A stretch of 64,000 nt of DNA from Stomorhina lunata (GCA_933228675.1 OW121745.1:1273346-1337345), one strand, 5' to 3'; positions 38,101 to 49,066 are shown, counted from the first letter of the stretch. Translations and numbers: made by a program. The notes: generated by a model from the sequence alone, not told the origin.

Positions 38101-38696
38101 TTAGTGTTGGGTTTCTAAGCACATATGTTGAAAATCCATCCCAAATTCATTGCAATGGTGTAAAACGAATTTTTAAATATTTAAAGAGGACAGATGACAG
38201 AGGTCTTTCATATGATATTGGGTCGAAATGTAATATGTTAAAAATGTATTGTGACGCTGACTGGGCAGGAGATTTAGACTCAAGGCGAAGTACCACAGGT
38301 TGGATAGCTACTATCAATGATGGACCTACAGCTTGGAGTTCAAAGAAGCAAACAATAACAGCTACTTCTACAACAGAAGCAGAATTTGTAGCCTTATGCT
38401 CAGCAACAAAAACAGTGGTTTGGCTTCGAAAATTAATAGAGAGCATTGGAATAATAATGGCTGATACAACACCTCTTAAATGCGATAATCAACAAGCAAT
38501 AACTTTAGTAAAAAATCCAGAATCTTCGAAACGAACAAAACATATTGATACTCAATACTTTTACACATGCGACATTCAGGCTAAAGGCGATATCGATGTT
38601 CAATATTTGGAAAGCGTCAATCAACCAGCAGACATACTCACGAAGGCATTATCCAAAGAAAAATTTCAATCATTATTAAATTTGTTAAAAATGTGA
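35163..38696 (+). CDS. copia gag (C-terminal part)-pol polyprotein
   Basis: A 1,177-residue open frame; the true gag start lies upstream, beyond the frameshift and LINE. Domains in order are: a CCHC zinc knuckle near residue 90 (CX2CX4HX4C); aspartic protease with DSGATDHM (active Asp about 158); integrase zinc-binding HHCC region from about 291; integrase core with D359, D421 and E457 (a D,D35E spacing); RT with the KTAFLHG block and YVDD at 864-867; RNase H with an ATSTTEAEF motif; and the C-terminal VNQPADILTKAL block. All catalytic residues I can see are present and there is no internal stop. Proteolysis, cDNA synthesis and integration would be its roles. It cannot be expressed normally here because the leader and gag start are lost. 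Confidence 0.92.
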   Translation: MIIAKILSSLPSKYDHVRTAWYAVPRNEQNLERLTDHLVNEESLFNSRTADTSDNNTSKSAFTVSTYKNNKIENNHNRKHNQNPKRNGSCNYCHKRGHWARECFNMAADQRNKQNSNNRMHSLIVEREADEHHNNNPQLFVLQTMKQQQKCKNVFYADSGATDHMSFQRELFEKINNFKSGDYFVKVGDGRKLTVQGVGDILVRSDASGSTHTIKDVLLVPGLDKNLISVSRATEKGMDVIFKEGGSRVCFMKGNNVIVYGTRETGLYKMNLKPLSASLNVVVADSIKIWHERLGHVNYKTLREMVNNKTVDGIGVKNLNINENLSFCEGCAYGKQHRNSFTRDQARRANKPGEVFHVDLCGKMSVPLINGANYFMLLKDDYSRFCFIYFLKNKTDVLTNLMFFYADVKADGHNIRKLRSDGGLEFFNDSVRTFLLQNGIKHELSTPRAPEQNGFIERQNRTIVESVKSMLHARNLPTYLWAEATNTAVYLKNRTASDVIDGCKPYEKWYGKKPVVSHLRIFGSEAYVHIPKEQRTKFERNSVKYLLVGYNDSSKAYRVYDPKSKKVFTKRDVIFNEKCGEYINEIIEMKTKYENKNVNDEAADSIEGETKQQELKEESKQQDFKASADNNNIIEKYAEEQKFRSPYNTRSSKKKNNNEVNSELCSVQLEPTTLEEALEGEESGMWNLAIRDELNSLYENNTWILVLRTPNMHVITNRWIFKRKYKSDGKIDKYKACLVVRGCSQKRGVDYDEIYSPVVRYESVRLLLSIAAAFDMIIYQFDVKTAFLHGKLEEVIYMEQPYGYEQDERVCKLQKGLYGLKQASRQWNKRIVTFLSEFGFIQSSADLCVFYYNSGQITTYLALYVDDGLVCGNNVSFIVDLLKNLNCEFNITYGLAESFVGIQIEICSKKIKKLKIHQQAYIKRILKRFNHESCATVSTPAEPGMTFSKLSTKSEEKFPYREAIGSLMYLMVSTRPDIAFSVGFLSTYVENPSQIHCNGVKRIFKYLKRTDDRGLSYDIGSKCNMLKMYCDADWAGDLDSRRSTTGWIATINDGPTAWSSKKQTITATSTTEAEFVALCSATKTVVWLRKLIESIGIIMADTTPLKCDNQQAITLVKNPESSKRTKHIDTQYFYTCDIQAKGDIDVQYLESVNQPADILTKALSKEKFQSLLNLLKM

Positions 38697-38719
38697 TTAT
38701 TGTCAATTTGTAAACAATT

Positions 38720-38737
38720 TATGAGAGCGAGAGGGAG
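38720..38737 (+). promoter_or_regulatory. copia polypurine tract
   Basis: Purine-rich run (atgagagcgagagggag) ending exactly at the 3' LTR start. Expected primer site for plus-strand synthesis. Confidence 0.8.
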
Positions 38738-38987
38738 TGTTGGAAATAACGCTCTCAATAAATTAAAATCAAAGAACAATGTGGCAACATTTTATTGTAA
38801 AATGTCAATTAATTCGATCCTTCTTGTATTTATCCCTCTTTCTTAAATTGCTTGTCACTTTAATTTCCTTTCCAGATCTCCCCTTCTGCTTTAAGCTTTT
38901 ATCTAAGCAACACTTACTGAATTTTAAATCAAATAAAATCTGAATTGCATTAATATTTATAAAAGAATTATAAAGTGCGTTTAATTC
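38738..38987 (+). repeat. copia 3' LTR
   Basis: 250 bp starting TGTTGGAAATAAC, matching the 5' LTR. It ends in 'gcgtttaattc', after which the 570-bp repeat array resumes in a different phase from the left side. Confidence 0.88.
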
Positions 38988-38997
38988 GTAAAACTAT

Positions 38998-40330
38998 GAA
39001 TATCATTTAAACAAATAAAGCCAGAAGTATAATTTACAGACAGGTCTATTCACATTGCAGAAGTATAAGACACGCGATTGATTCCTTTTTTTAATTTTTG
39101 GAGTTAAAAGGGGGAAAAATCGGTAACGTAATATCTTCTAAATCAAAAGTGATAGAAACAAAGAAGGGAAATGACGATAATAAGGGCAAAAAGGGTAAAA
39201 ACTATATTTTTGTACTTTTTTTTAACCCATACGTACCTTTTGAACTTATAAACATAAAGACTCACTTTATGCCACAATCAATAAGTATTAACAAAATATT
39301 AAACATGTGCTTGGTACTTTTACGATAAATGGGGTTCAAAAAGGTGAAAACGGGAAAATACTCATTTAAGCTAACGGAGTCAGAAGTATAAATTAGAGAT
39401 GTGTCGATTCACATTGAAGAAAATTAAAGTAAGTGTTTGGTACTTTTTTCAATCAAAGGGGTAAAAAGGGAAAAATCGATGACATTATATCTTCTAAACC
39501 TAATGGGTGGAAACAAACACTAAAATGGTCTAAGATCAGCCCTAAAAATTAAGGGACTTTTCAGTACTTTTTGCAATTTAAACAGTTTTGGGGTTAAAAT
39601 AGGGTAGAAAATAAAATCATTAATAAAGTTATATCTCTGAAACTAATATCTACAGAAAAAAAAAAGTTTTAAATTGGATTTAGATCGACTAGAAAAATAA
39701 AAAGTCATGTTTTTAGTAGGTACTTTTCGTAAATGAGCTAAAAATAGGGAATAAAAAGGATAAAAACTAAATTTTGGTACTTTTTTGACCCATATATAAT
39801 TTTTGAATCAATTATTATAGAAACAAAATTTATACCGCAATCGAAAAGAACAAAAACGGGTCAAAAATTTAAAGATAGTTTTTTTCCTTTTAAACCGTCA
39901 TGTTGTTTAAATCAATAAAATAATAAATAAATCAATGATTTATGGACTGTTCTATTGACATTGAAGAAATATGTGACAAGTGTTTGGTATTTTTTTCAAT
40001 TAACAAAAATGGAGTTAAGATCAGCAATAAAAATATTAGGACATGTATCCGGAATTTTTTTTTTTTTAATTTGGCTGATCAGGGGTAAACAACGGGTAAA
40101 AAAGGAAACTTTTGTAAAATATTCAAAATCAAAAGCGACAAGAACAAGATTTAAATTGGGTTAGCAATCAAAATTGGGTCAGCTACAAAAATAAGGGAGG
40201 CGTGTGTAGTACTTTTTTGAAAATGTAGAGGGTAGGTACTTATTTTGTCCTATATGTATCTTAAGAACCAATCAGTATTTAATTTAATTTATATCGGAAT
40301 TGATAAATAAGTGAAAAAGTTATTTTGGTA
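38998..40330. repeat. 570-bp higher-order repeat, right part
   Basis: Continuation of the degenerate array of 29570-32065, with 'tggtactttt' landmarks near 39310, 39438, 39776 and 39985 and the same 'aaccaataaacatagaaac'-type blocks. Divergence is higher towards the right end, and no clear copies remain after about 40330. Confidence 0.75.
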
Positions 40331-40640
40331 AATTTTGTAACTTTGTCAATACAAATGGTACCGCTAACGAAGTAGCGGGTTATAAAGCTAGTGGTTACAT
40401 AATTTAATAAAACGAATTAAAAAACACTTACATATATACGAAGTTATCTTCGCGTATATCACAAAATAAAAAAAAAGAAGTAAGAAAGCGCTATAGTCGA
40501 TCAAGCCGGTACATACGATACCATTCACCACTAAGGTCAAAGATGTTTTTTTTCGTACATAAAGAAAAACATTCCTAAATAAAATTTTGTCATAATACAA
40601 ACATTTTCTTAAGACTTATATATTTAAGCTGTTTCCATTA
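40331..40640. other. Intergenic, nothing recognised
   Basis: About 310 bp with no open frame of interest. It holds a chance match to a 13-bp recombinase arm, discussed among the rejected items. Confidence 0.5.
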
Positions 40641-43622
40641 TTATACCCTTCAACAATAGGTGAAACGGTATTATAAGTTTGTGCATTTGTTTGTAATTTT
40701 TAGTGATCGTAGACCCCATAGAAATTATACCGATCGACTCAGAATCGGGAGGAGAATCGATTAAGCGATGTCCATCTGTCTCTTGAATCAAGTTTCTGGA
40801 GGATGGATACACATAAAGAATATATACCGCAATGAATGCTTTTAAATTTCATCAAAATCGGTCCACAACCACCCAAAATATCGAAAAAATACCAAAATTT
40901 TAAAATTTTTGATTGAAAAACACTTTAAAGTAACAATAGAAAAAAGATACTCCTCGAGGACGAGTTATAATATTTTATATATCAGATTTTAAGAAATGGT
41001 TCCCCAAAGCACTCTGTAAAATATTATCAAAATTGGTACATAAACAACTGAGATATCGACAAATACTAAATTTGATTTATCGCAAATTGCCCAAAGTACG
41101 CATTAGAGATAGTTTGTTGAAAAAATGAAATACAGAAATAGGAAAAACTATCCTCCTGGAGCACGGACATACATAAATTTTATATCAAATTTTAGGAAAT
41201 TCCCCCGCCAAGCACGTTATTAAATTTTTTCAAAAGCAGTCCAGTTAACAACTGAGATATCGCCAAAACACTAATTTTGATGTACAGCAAATTGCCGAAA
41301 GTACGTGTATAAGAAATTTTGTTTACATTTTGTAAGTAGTGTTTCAGCGATATCTCAGGTGTTTATGCACCGATTGTGATGAAATTTGACAGCGTCCTTT
41401 GCGGTAGGATTTCCTAAAATCTGATATATAAACTCCACAAATCTGATTGTGAATACCATTCAAATTGTACCGATCTACTCAGAATCGACAGGAGAATCGA
41501 TTTCGCAACGTCCGTCTGTACATCTGTCTGTTTGCCTGTCCGTTTGTCTGTTGTAGTCAAGTTTTTGAAGCTGCTGTTTTGACGATTTCTCAGATGTTTA
41601 TTTTGATGAAATTTAATAGCGTTCTTCGCAGTATATTACCTTAATTCTCATGCATTCGGTAATTTGTGGTATATAATATATAATTTAGTATTTAAGCTAT
41701 ATTTCAGGTGTTTGGATCGACAGTGAGGAAATTCAGGGTGGAACGATATTCTAAAACTTTATTTAAAATGCATATGGGCATACCTTCCTGGAACTTCACA
41801 TATCTGATTTTAGCAGACAGACACACTGCATTTATCTTAATTTTGTGTCTGACTTTTGAACATTGTGATAACATTTGAGAATGTATTATATATCAAATTG
41901 TAGGTAGTCTTCCTAGGAAGCACAAAAAATGCAGCTAAGTATATGATATCCGTTCAAAACCTACATATGTATGTACACTCAGAATATTATGTAAGTAAAA
42001 TTAACTTAAAATGTAATTTGAAATGAATGAATATTCATTTAAAAACCGGTCAACTGATTTTTCATTCAAATTCAATAAATATTTCATTTAAATTTAACTG
42101 ACAAACACTTAAACTACATTTTCAGTTTTAAAAACGGAATATTCAGTTGTTTTCAAAAAAATTACTGACAAAAATTTAAACTACATTTTTAGTATAAAAA
42201 ACGGAAATTTTCATTTATTTTTAAAAAATTGAATGGTAAATAACTACGTAAAATTTCCATAAAACGGACAATTTTCATTTGTTTTTGTAATTATCGTAAT
42301 ATAAAAGACGAAAATATTTAAACTACATTTTCAGTTTTAAAAACGGAATATTCAGTTGTTTTCAAAAAAATTACTGACAAAAATGTAAACTACATTTTTA
42401 GTATAAAAAACGGAAATTTTCATTTATTTTTGAAAAATTGAATGGCAAAAAACTACGTAAAATTTCCATAAAACGGACAATTTTCATTTTTTGTTGTAAT
42501 TATCGTAATATAAAAGACGAAAGCATAAAAAGGTTATATCCTTTAAGGCATCAAAAAACCAAACAGACAAAACAAAGTTTGTTGTTTGCTTAGGCCATAC
42601 CCCGTGATAGGCGGCCAGTATTATAAAAAGTTTCTTCAGTAAGCAAACCTAAGATACTTAAGGAAAAACAATAATTAAACAAATACAAATTATATTTGAT
42701 ACAATAATTGAAAAAATATATAAAAACTAAACAACTGATATTTTCAAATGTTACGGATTTCAGTATTTTTTTGTAGGTTGTTTTTTAAACAAATATGTTA
42801 AAAATTAATTTTCATGTAAATTTAAATGAATATTCATTTGAAAACAACATAACCGAAAATTTCCTAAACATCATACAATCAGTTACTGTAATAATTTCCT
42901 GAGTGTACGTATCTCACATATCAACGAAAATTTAATTTTTTTAATTGCAATTGAGAGAAATCCGTTCACGTTCGACAATTGCTCCTATATAACTTCTCCT
43001 AAGGCAATCACTTAGTAGCTAATAAATGACAAATTATAATAGATACGATGATGACATTTAGTATAAAGACCTTGTACAATATCGTTATTCAGCGCGATAG
43101 CGCCTAAGGTAAACTTTTTAGTGGGACAACATTTGACAAAAGTATTTCTGATCTCTTGAAAAGTTCGGTATTGAAAATGGGCGAACTCGGTTCACATTTA
43201 GTGAAATCTCCTATATAACCCCGACCGGGAATCACTTTAATGCTGATAAATTAAATCACATTATTATTGCACACAGAACTTTCCACACATCCATCGGGCA
43301 GATCATAAGAACAATACATCCAAAATATTATTGATGAAGTATTCATCTTAATTAGTTAACTAGATTCAGATTAATAAGTAAATCTTCAATAACTTTTCCG
43401 ACAAAGCTAATATCCATCCATTCAAAAGCTTTATATTTCACGCATGTATCTAAAACTAAGAGTGTATACCCTATAATTCTAAGGCTTGTGTACATTGACA
43501 AAACAGTCATTGTTAAAGCTTTGATCTAAATCGGTCCGCTAACTTCAGAGTTTTGCATAACTAATCAAGAACTTTTACTAGTTGGATAATACATACGAAC
43601 TACACTGTGTTTTTGGGTTGTG
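40641..43622 (+). mobile_element. INE-1/Helentron-like element, copy 1 (with nested insertions)
   Basis: Starts with an imperfect hairpin (tatacc...ggtattata) followed by 'gtagaccccatagaaattat' and a 'cagaatcgggaggagaatcg' block and then a 'tgtc..tctg' tract. This resembles the head of INE-1/Helentron-like non-autonomous elements known from flies. It is colinear with 45745-47485 in direct orientation to a shared end at 'cactgtgttttt'. This copy carries a second, internal copy of the head (about 41441-41640) and a 930-bp MITE. No transposase or replicase is visible. Class assignment is by resemblance only. Confidence 0.6.
41976..42905. mobile_element. TA-flanked MITE (930 bp) inside element copy 1
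   Basis: Begins CACTCAGAATA and ends TTTCCTGAGTG, an inverted terminal match (CACTCAGgAA in reverse), flanked by TA on both sides (41974-41975 and 42906-42907), as in Tc1/mariner-type insertions. The related copy at about 46735 lacks it, so it is an insertion. The interior holds two tandem copies of about 205 bp (about 42110-42315 and 42316-42522) with 'ttaaactacattttcagttt' landmarks. No coding frame. Confidence 0.78.
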
Positions 43623-45744
43623 TGTAGGGTGTTTACTCGAGTTATGTTTGCTGGATTAATCGGAAAAATAAAATCGATTAGTCGCTCGAGTAAAATAAAA
43701 TGGCTAATTTCAAATAAAAATTTATTTGAGTAATTTTCCACTAGTAATCGAGTTACTCGAGTAAAATTATTTCAATAATTTTGTAAGTTTTTTTTTAAAT
43801 AAAAGGACTATAATTTGTCTAAGCGTATTTCTAAACTGTTATGTTTGTAACAAAAAACGTTGGCCAAATGGAAATGTAAGATACTACTTGCTGTATGTTT
43901 TTTTAGTTTAGTATATATATAATCAATGTAATTTCAGATATAAATAGCCTACCATAGACCTGACTTGTAAATTACAACTTGTAATATAGTCCATTGTGTG
44001 TATATAGTCCATTGTATATATATAGTCCATAGTATATATATAGTCAATGTAATTTCAGATATAAATAGGCTACCATAGACCTGTTGTGGTATTCAATGTA
44101 TTCGTAATTTCTACTATTGTTTATTTAAAGGTCCTAATGTAATCGTAGCTCCTGTTATAGATTAGTTGAAGTTAGGTAGCATTGCAATAGTAAAACCTAC
44201 TATAGTCCAGTTGAAGTCCCCAATGTATTCGTACATACTACTATAGTTTAGTTCAAGATCCCTGTGTAACACTATGCGTCAAGGAATTTTTTCCCGAGTG
44301 AGACCAATTGTAAGTGAAAGTAGGCTATTAGTAGAACAAAACGCCTAAAGGATTTTGAAAAGTTAGCTCGAATTTTTAAGTTATAGCTCTTTGAAGTTGG
44401 GTTATTTTAAAAAATGTTTTTAATATATTTTCTATATGGAGTAAATCTGTAAACAAATTTAAATGTTATAATTGAGTATTTTAATCATACTTTAATCATT
44501 TTTATTAATTTTTATAATTTTCATAAATTTAATTTTAAGTTTTATCTCACTTTCTTTGGAAGAATTTAGAATAAATTGGAGAAATCTTTACTATATCGGA
44601 AAACAAAAGGTTAAATTGGCCTTAGAGGGAAAATAGTTTCTAAATCAAATAGACCCGAAATTTTATGTTAATCGATTTATCGAAACCATTACTGAACATT
44701 GAAATAAATTTGAAACATTGAGTAAAAAATAGGATTTTTTAAAATTTTCAAAAATTTCTTTACTAAGAAATATTTCTTTGAATTAGGAAAAACTTCTTTC
44801 CTTACAACAACTTACTGACAAAATATATCTTTCAATGAAAAATGAAACGTTAAAATCTAATGAATAGTATAGCAGTAATTTTCAGTTTTGAATCATACAA
44901 ATTGACTTAACGGTAATATTTTTTTATTATTCGTTTATAAATTAGGGGGATTAGACTTCTTAAAATTAAAAAATACATTAAAACTTATACAGTTCACCCG
45001 GTGTTTGCCTTATGAATCGATTCTGGTTAGCAAATTTGGAGTACATTACTTTCAAATAAATAGTAAGGAACTACCCCTCCACAATTAATTTAACACGCAC
45101 TAAACAAATTAAACTAGCAAATGTTACTAGATTCAGCAAAAAGTTAAATACTCGATATTGTAAATTTCAAATAATTTTAGTATAAATATGGAAAAATGGG
45201 GAATAAAATATAATACAAATTCACAAAAATTATAAACAGTAAATTATGAAATTGTACTAAGACTAAAACATGCAGTTTTAATTAGTAAATTTATTCACTG
45301 ATTTATTATATGTACATTAAACTTATGTGGGAAATTTTATACCCAAATAACCAAACTTCAAATAGCTGTAACTTCAAAACTCGAGCTAACTTTTTAAAAC
45401 CCATTAAGGGTTTTGGTCTACTAATTGCCTTCTCTCATCTCCATTTGGTCTTATTCGGGAAAAAATCAATGACCCCTAATTTGGCGCACAGTGTAATCGT
45501 AGGTCATACTGTACGTCCTACTATAGTTCAGTTAAAGAGCGCAATGTAATCGTAGATACTACTTTAGGTCAGTTGAAGATCCCATTGTATACATAGGTAA
45601 AAGGTAGTCGTAGAGCCTACTAATCCATTAGATCAAACTCTGGATTTATGAAATCGAAAGATTGCTTTTTATATAAAGAAGTTAATAAACTCATAATATT
45701 TAGGGCGACAATATGCTACAAATGTTAATTTGTATTGAAAATAA
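43623..45744. other. Non-coding spacer with small direct repeats
   Basis: Contains an 18-bp tandem (tagtccattgtatatata, about 4 units, 43987-44046) bracketed by a 41-bp direct repeat (43922-43962 and 44043-44083). A 'ctactatagttcagttgaag' type phrase is repeated at 44200-44260 and 45510-45580. An ACTCGAG-type palindrome recurs near 43634, 43683 and 43755. A 79-codon frame at 45310 shows no domain. Confidence 0.6.
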
Positions 45745-47485
45745 TTTTTTATACCATTCACCAATAGGTATTATAAGTTTGTGTATCCGTTTGTAATTTT
45801 GTTATTAGTGATCGTAGACCCCATACAAATTATACTGATCAACTCAGAATCGGGAGGAGAATCGATTAAGATGTCCTTCTGTCTGTCTGTTGAAATCAAA
45901 TTTCTGAAGCCCCTGGAGGATGGACCCACATGAATAATATATCAGATTTTAGGAAATTCTCCCGCAATGAACGCTATTCATCATCAAAATCGGTCCATAA
46001 ACACCCAAAATATCGACGAAAATTTTAAATTTTTTGATTGAAAAACAATTTTAAATAAAAAGAGAAAAAAGATACTCCTGGTGTGCAAGTGATAATATAT
46101 TATATATCAGATTGTAGTAAATGGTTCCCCAAAGCACTCTGTAATCGGTAGATAAACAGCTGAAATAACGCCAAAATACTAAATTTAATTTATCGCAAAT
46201 TGCCCAAAGTACGCATTAAAAAAAGTTTGTTGAAAAAAATGAAATGCATAAATAGGAAAACCCATCCTCCTGAAGTTCGGACATACATAAGTTTTATATC
46301 AGATTTTAGGAAATTCCCCCGCCAAGCACCTTATTAAATTTTATCAAAAGCAGTCCATAAACAACTGAGATATCGTCAAAACAATTAATTATAAAAAATT
46401 TTGTAGACCGATTGTAATGAAATGAAAACTAAATTCTTATGCATTTGGTAATTTGTGTTAGATATAATTTAGTGTTTTAGCAATATTTCAGGTGTTTTGA
46501 TCGACAATGATGAAATTCAGGGTGGGACGATATCCTAAAATTTTTTGTAAAATGCATTTGGGTATACCTTCCAGGAGCTGCACAAATCTGATTTTAGCAG
46601 ACTTATTTTAATTTTGTGTCTGACTTTTGAACATTGTGATAACATTTGAGAATGTATTATATATCATATTATAGGTTATCTTCCTAGGAAGTATAAAAAT
46701 GCAGCTAAGTATATGATATCCGTTCAAAACCTACATATGTATATATCTGACATATCAACTTAAATTTAATTTTTTAAATTGCAATTGAGAGAAATCCGTT
46801 CACGTTCGACAATTGCTCCCGTATAACTTTGCCTAAGGCAATCTCTTAGTAGCTAATAAATGACAAATTATAATAAATACGATGATGGCATTTAGCATAA
46901 AGACGTTGTACAATATCGTTATTCAGGGCGATAGCGCCTAAAATAAACTTTCTAGAGAGACAAAATTTGACAAAAGTATTTCTGATCTCTTGAAAAGTTC
47001 GGTATTGAAAATGGGCGAACTCGGTTTACATTTAGTGAAATCTCCCGTATAACCCCAACCTGGAATCACTTTACTGCTGATAAATTAAATCACATTATAA
47101 TTACACATAGAACTAGAGCAAAACTTTCCACACATCCATCGGACAGATCGAAAGAACAATACATCCAAAATATTATTGATGAAGTATTCATCTTAATTAG
47201 TTAACTAACTTCAGATTAATGTGTAAATCTTCAATAACTTTTCCGACAAAGCTGATCCATCCATTCAAAAGCTATATATTTCACACATGTATCTAACACT
47301 AAGAGTGTATACTCTATAATTCTAAGGCTTGTGTACATTGACAAAACAGTCATTGTTAAAGCTTTGATCTGAATCGGTCCGCTAACTTCAGAGTTTTACA
47401 TAACTAATAAAGAACTTTTACCAGTTGGATAATACGAACGAATTAAAGTACACAACCCTCACTGGGCACTGTGTTTTTCGGTTGC
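45745..47485 (+). mobile_element. INE-1/Helentron-like element, copy 2
   Basis: Direct-orientation relative of 40641-43622, sharing the head, the 'cagaatcgggaggagaatcg' block, the 'cacatccatcgg.cagatc' block and the right end near 'cactgtgttttt'. It lacks the MITE and about 240 bp around the second internal head. It serves as the empty-site reference for the MITE. Confidence 0.62.
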
Positions 47486-47880
47486 ATGCCAGAATACTTA
47501 ATCTTCATCAAATCGATTTGCTCTTGCAAATCTAAGGGCATCTACATTTGGAAGCAACTTTTCTGTATGGTTTATCTGGTCTATCGAACTTTATTAAATG
47601 ATCGTAAAATAGACACATATATCAAAACTACTGGCTGGCTTAAAAAAGCATTCTCTACTTGTAAATAGTCTAGTAATAATTATCTTCACAAAGGGACCAC
47701 TTTAGAACCCAAGTGACGCTGCCTTAGACATCAGCCACCTGTCCAACCTAACCTTTGGATTAGGTTGGGCAAGTGGATGAGGTGGCGTTATCATCTAACT
47801 ATTCTAGAAGATGACGCCACCGAAAAGCTTTTCGTTTTCCAACTCTTAATTTTAAAGACTCTTTGCATTGAATACTAGTA
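47486..47880. other. Non-coding stretch with GC-richer hairpins
   Basis: A short frame at 47471-47668 has no recognisable domain. At 47722-47830 lies a compact set of nested inverted repeats: CCAACCTAA / TTAGGTTGG, an outer GCCACCT / AGGTGGC, and GGTGGCGT-TATCATCT / AGAAGATGACGCCACC. These could be the ends of a small foldback element. Confidence 0.6.
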
Positions 47881-48080
47881 GTACCTGGCTGACCGAGCCT
47901 TGCTCGGAGCTATATGATAGCCATTTTGAGGCAAATTTTAAAGTTTTTATATATTATATTTTATAAAGTACTAAAATAAATTTAGAGGAAAGACATTGTA
48001 CAAATATTCAGTTAATTTAGAATTATTTTATTTATTTTGTCCGATCAACACATAGTTTGCATAGGTTACATTTGAACTCA

Positions 48081-48088
48081 TCTATATA

Positions 48089-48128
<40 letters not shown>
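48081..48128. repeat. (AT)n microsatellite
   Basis: About 48 bp of TA dinucleotide repeat with one early interruption. Confidence 0.95.
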
Positions 48129-48132
<4 letters not shown>

Positions 48133-48164
48133 ATGTGTTTGTAATGTTATTTGTTTATTTGTTT

Positions 48165-49066
48165 ACTAGCTGATTTTACCCAGCGTTGCCCGGGTTGGTA
48201 GTTAAAGTTTTTAACTTATTACTTTGTTAACACTTTCTTTAAAACTTAACAATTATGAAATATTTTTATTAATTTTTTAATTTATTTTTAATGTATTTGC
48301 ATATATATTTAATTGACTTTTGTGAATGGCAGTACTCCTCATTAATGTGTGCTTTAAACGTTTTCGAAATCAAATGGTTCCATAAATACTAAACAACATA
48401 CAGACAAACAGACGCGAAATTTTTTTTATATTTATAGATTATCTAAAAACTATCAAACAATCATCAAACTAATCTTCAAAAAGTCGTTGGTTAATCGTAA
48501 AACAACTATCGAACAATCATTAAAAATCATTGAACAGTCTACAGTCAATCATCAAACAAACAATCAATTAATCGTTAAAAATCATAAAACTACTGCCGTA
48601 AAATTGCCAGTTAATCGTGAAACAATTATCAAACAATCATTAAAAATCTTCAAACAGTCATCAGTCAATCAATCATCAAACAACTGTCAAACAATCGTCA
48701 AACAACCATCAAATAATCATGAAAAATCTTCAAACAATCGTCAGTCAAACTATTATCAAACACCAAATCATACATATATTAATGTAGAATCCTACCAAGG
48801 ACTAAAAAAAACATTTAGAAAGAAAAAATGTCTTCATTGGTACAGCCGCTCTCAAGATATACAATTTTAAAGCAAATGGGAGTTTTATCCCCATTTTTCA
48901 ATTCAAAAAGCGAAAAACTATCCTATATTAAGAAAATATCGACATTTAAAACTTTAATTAACCTAATTAATTCGTTTTTATTTCATCAAAATCGGTCAAA
49001 CCGTTTAGGAGTCAACCTCTTTCAAACAAACAAATAAACTTACAAATACGTTTATAATATATATAT
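48165..49066 (+). mobile_element. GC-hairpin-ended element E, copy E1 (short form)
   Basis: One end reads ACTAGCTGATTTTACCC followed by a GC hairpin of the type CCGGG/CCCGG; the other end is 'aaacaaacaaataaacttac' then a TA-rich tail. The same ends, inverted, bound 56248-58325. The interior has a minisatellite-like tract of 'caaacaatcatc' words (48450-48775) that leaves a long but meaningless open frame (48487-48870). Viewed from the opposite strand the GC end is a hairpin, then about ten bases, then CTAG followed by T, which fits a Helitron 3' end (CTRR, T target). The other end does not obviously fit, so class is uncertain. Confidence 0.65.

Larger units (their letters stand above)
32066..38987 (+). 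mobile_element. Ty1/copia-type LTR retrotransposon, interrupted by a LINE
   Basis: Bounded by two direct repeats of about 250 bp starting TGTTGGAAATAAC (32066 and 38738). Internal order is gag, protease, integrase, reverse transcriptase, RNase H, the copia order. The leader, primer site and first part of gag are missing and a LINE occupies their place. The flanks hold a similar 'gtaaaaactatg' / 'gtaaaactatg' next to the LTRs, possibly a blurred target duplication. The host sequence is the 570-bp repeat array, which continues on both sides. Confidence 0.9.

Noticed and set aside
40435..40447. Exact 13-bp match to a loxP arm (TATACGAAGTTAT)
   Set aside because: Only one arm is present; the facing sequence (cttcgcgtata) does not form the second arm, and the spacing is wrong. 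A chance match in AT-rich DNA.
47740..47765. Insect telomere-like TTAGG/CCTAA words
   Set aside because: Only one isolated copy on each side of a hairpin; no tandem (TTAGG)n.
48487..48870. 127-codon frame rich in Asn/Gln/Ser
   Set aside because: It is a translation of the 'caaacaatcatc' repeat tract in element E1; the inverted E2 tract has diverged without frame conservation.
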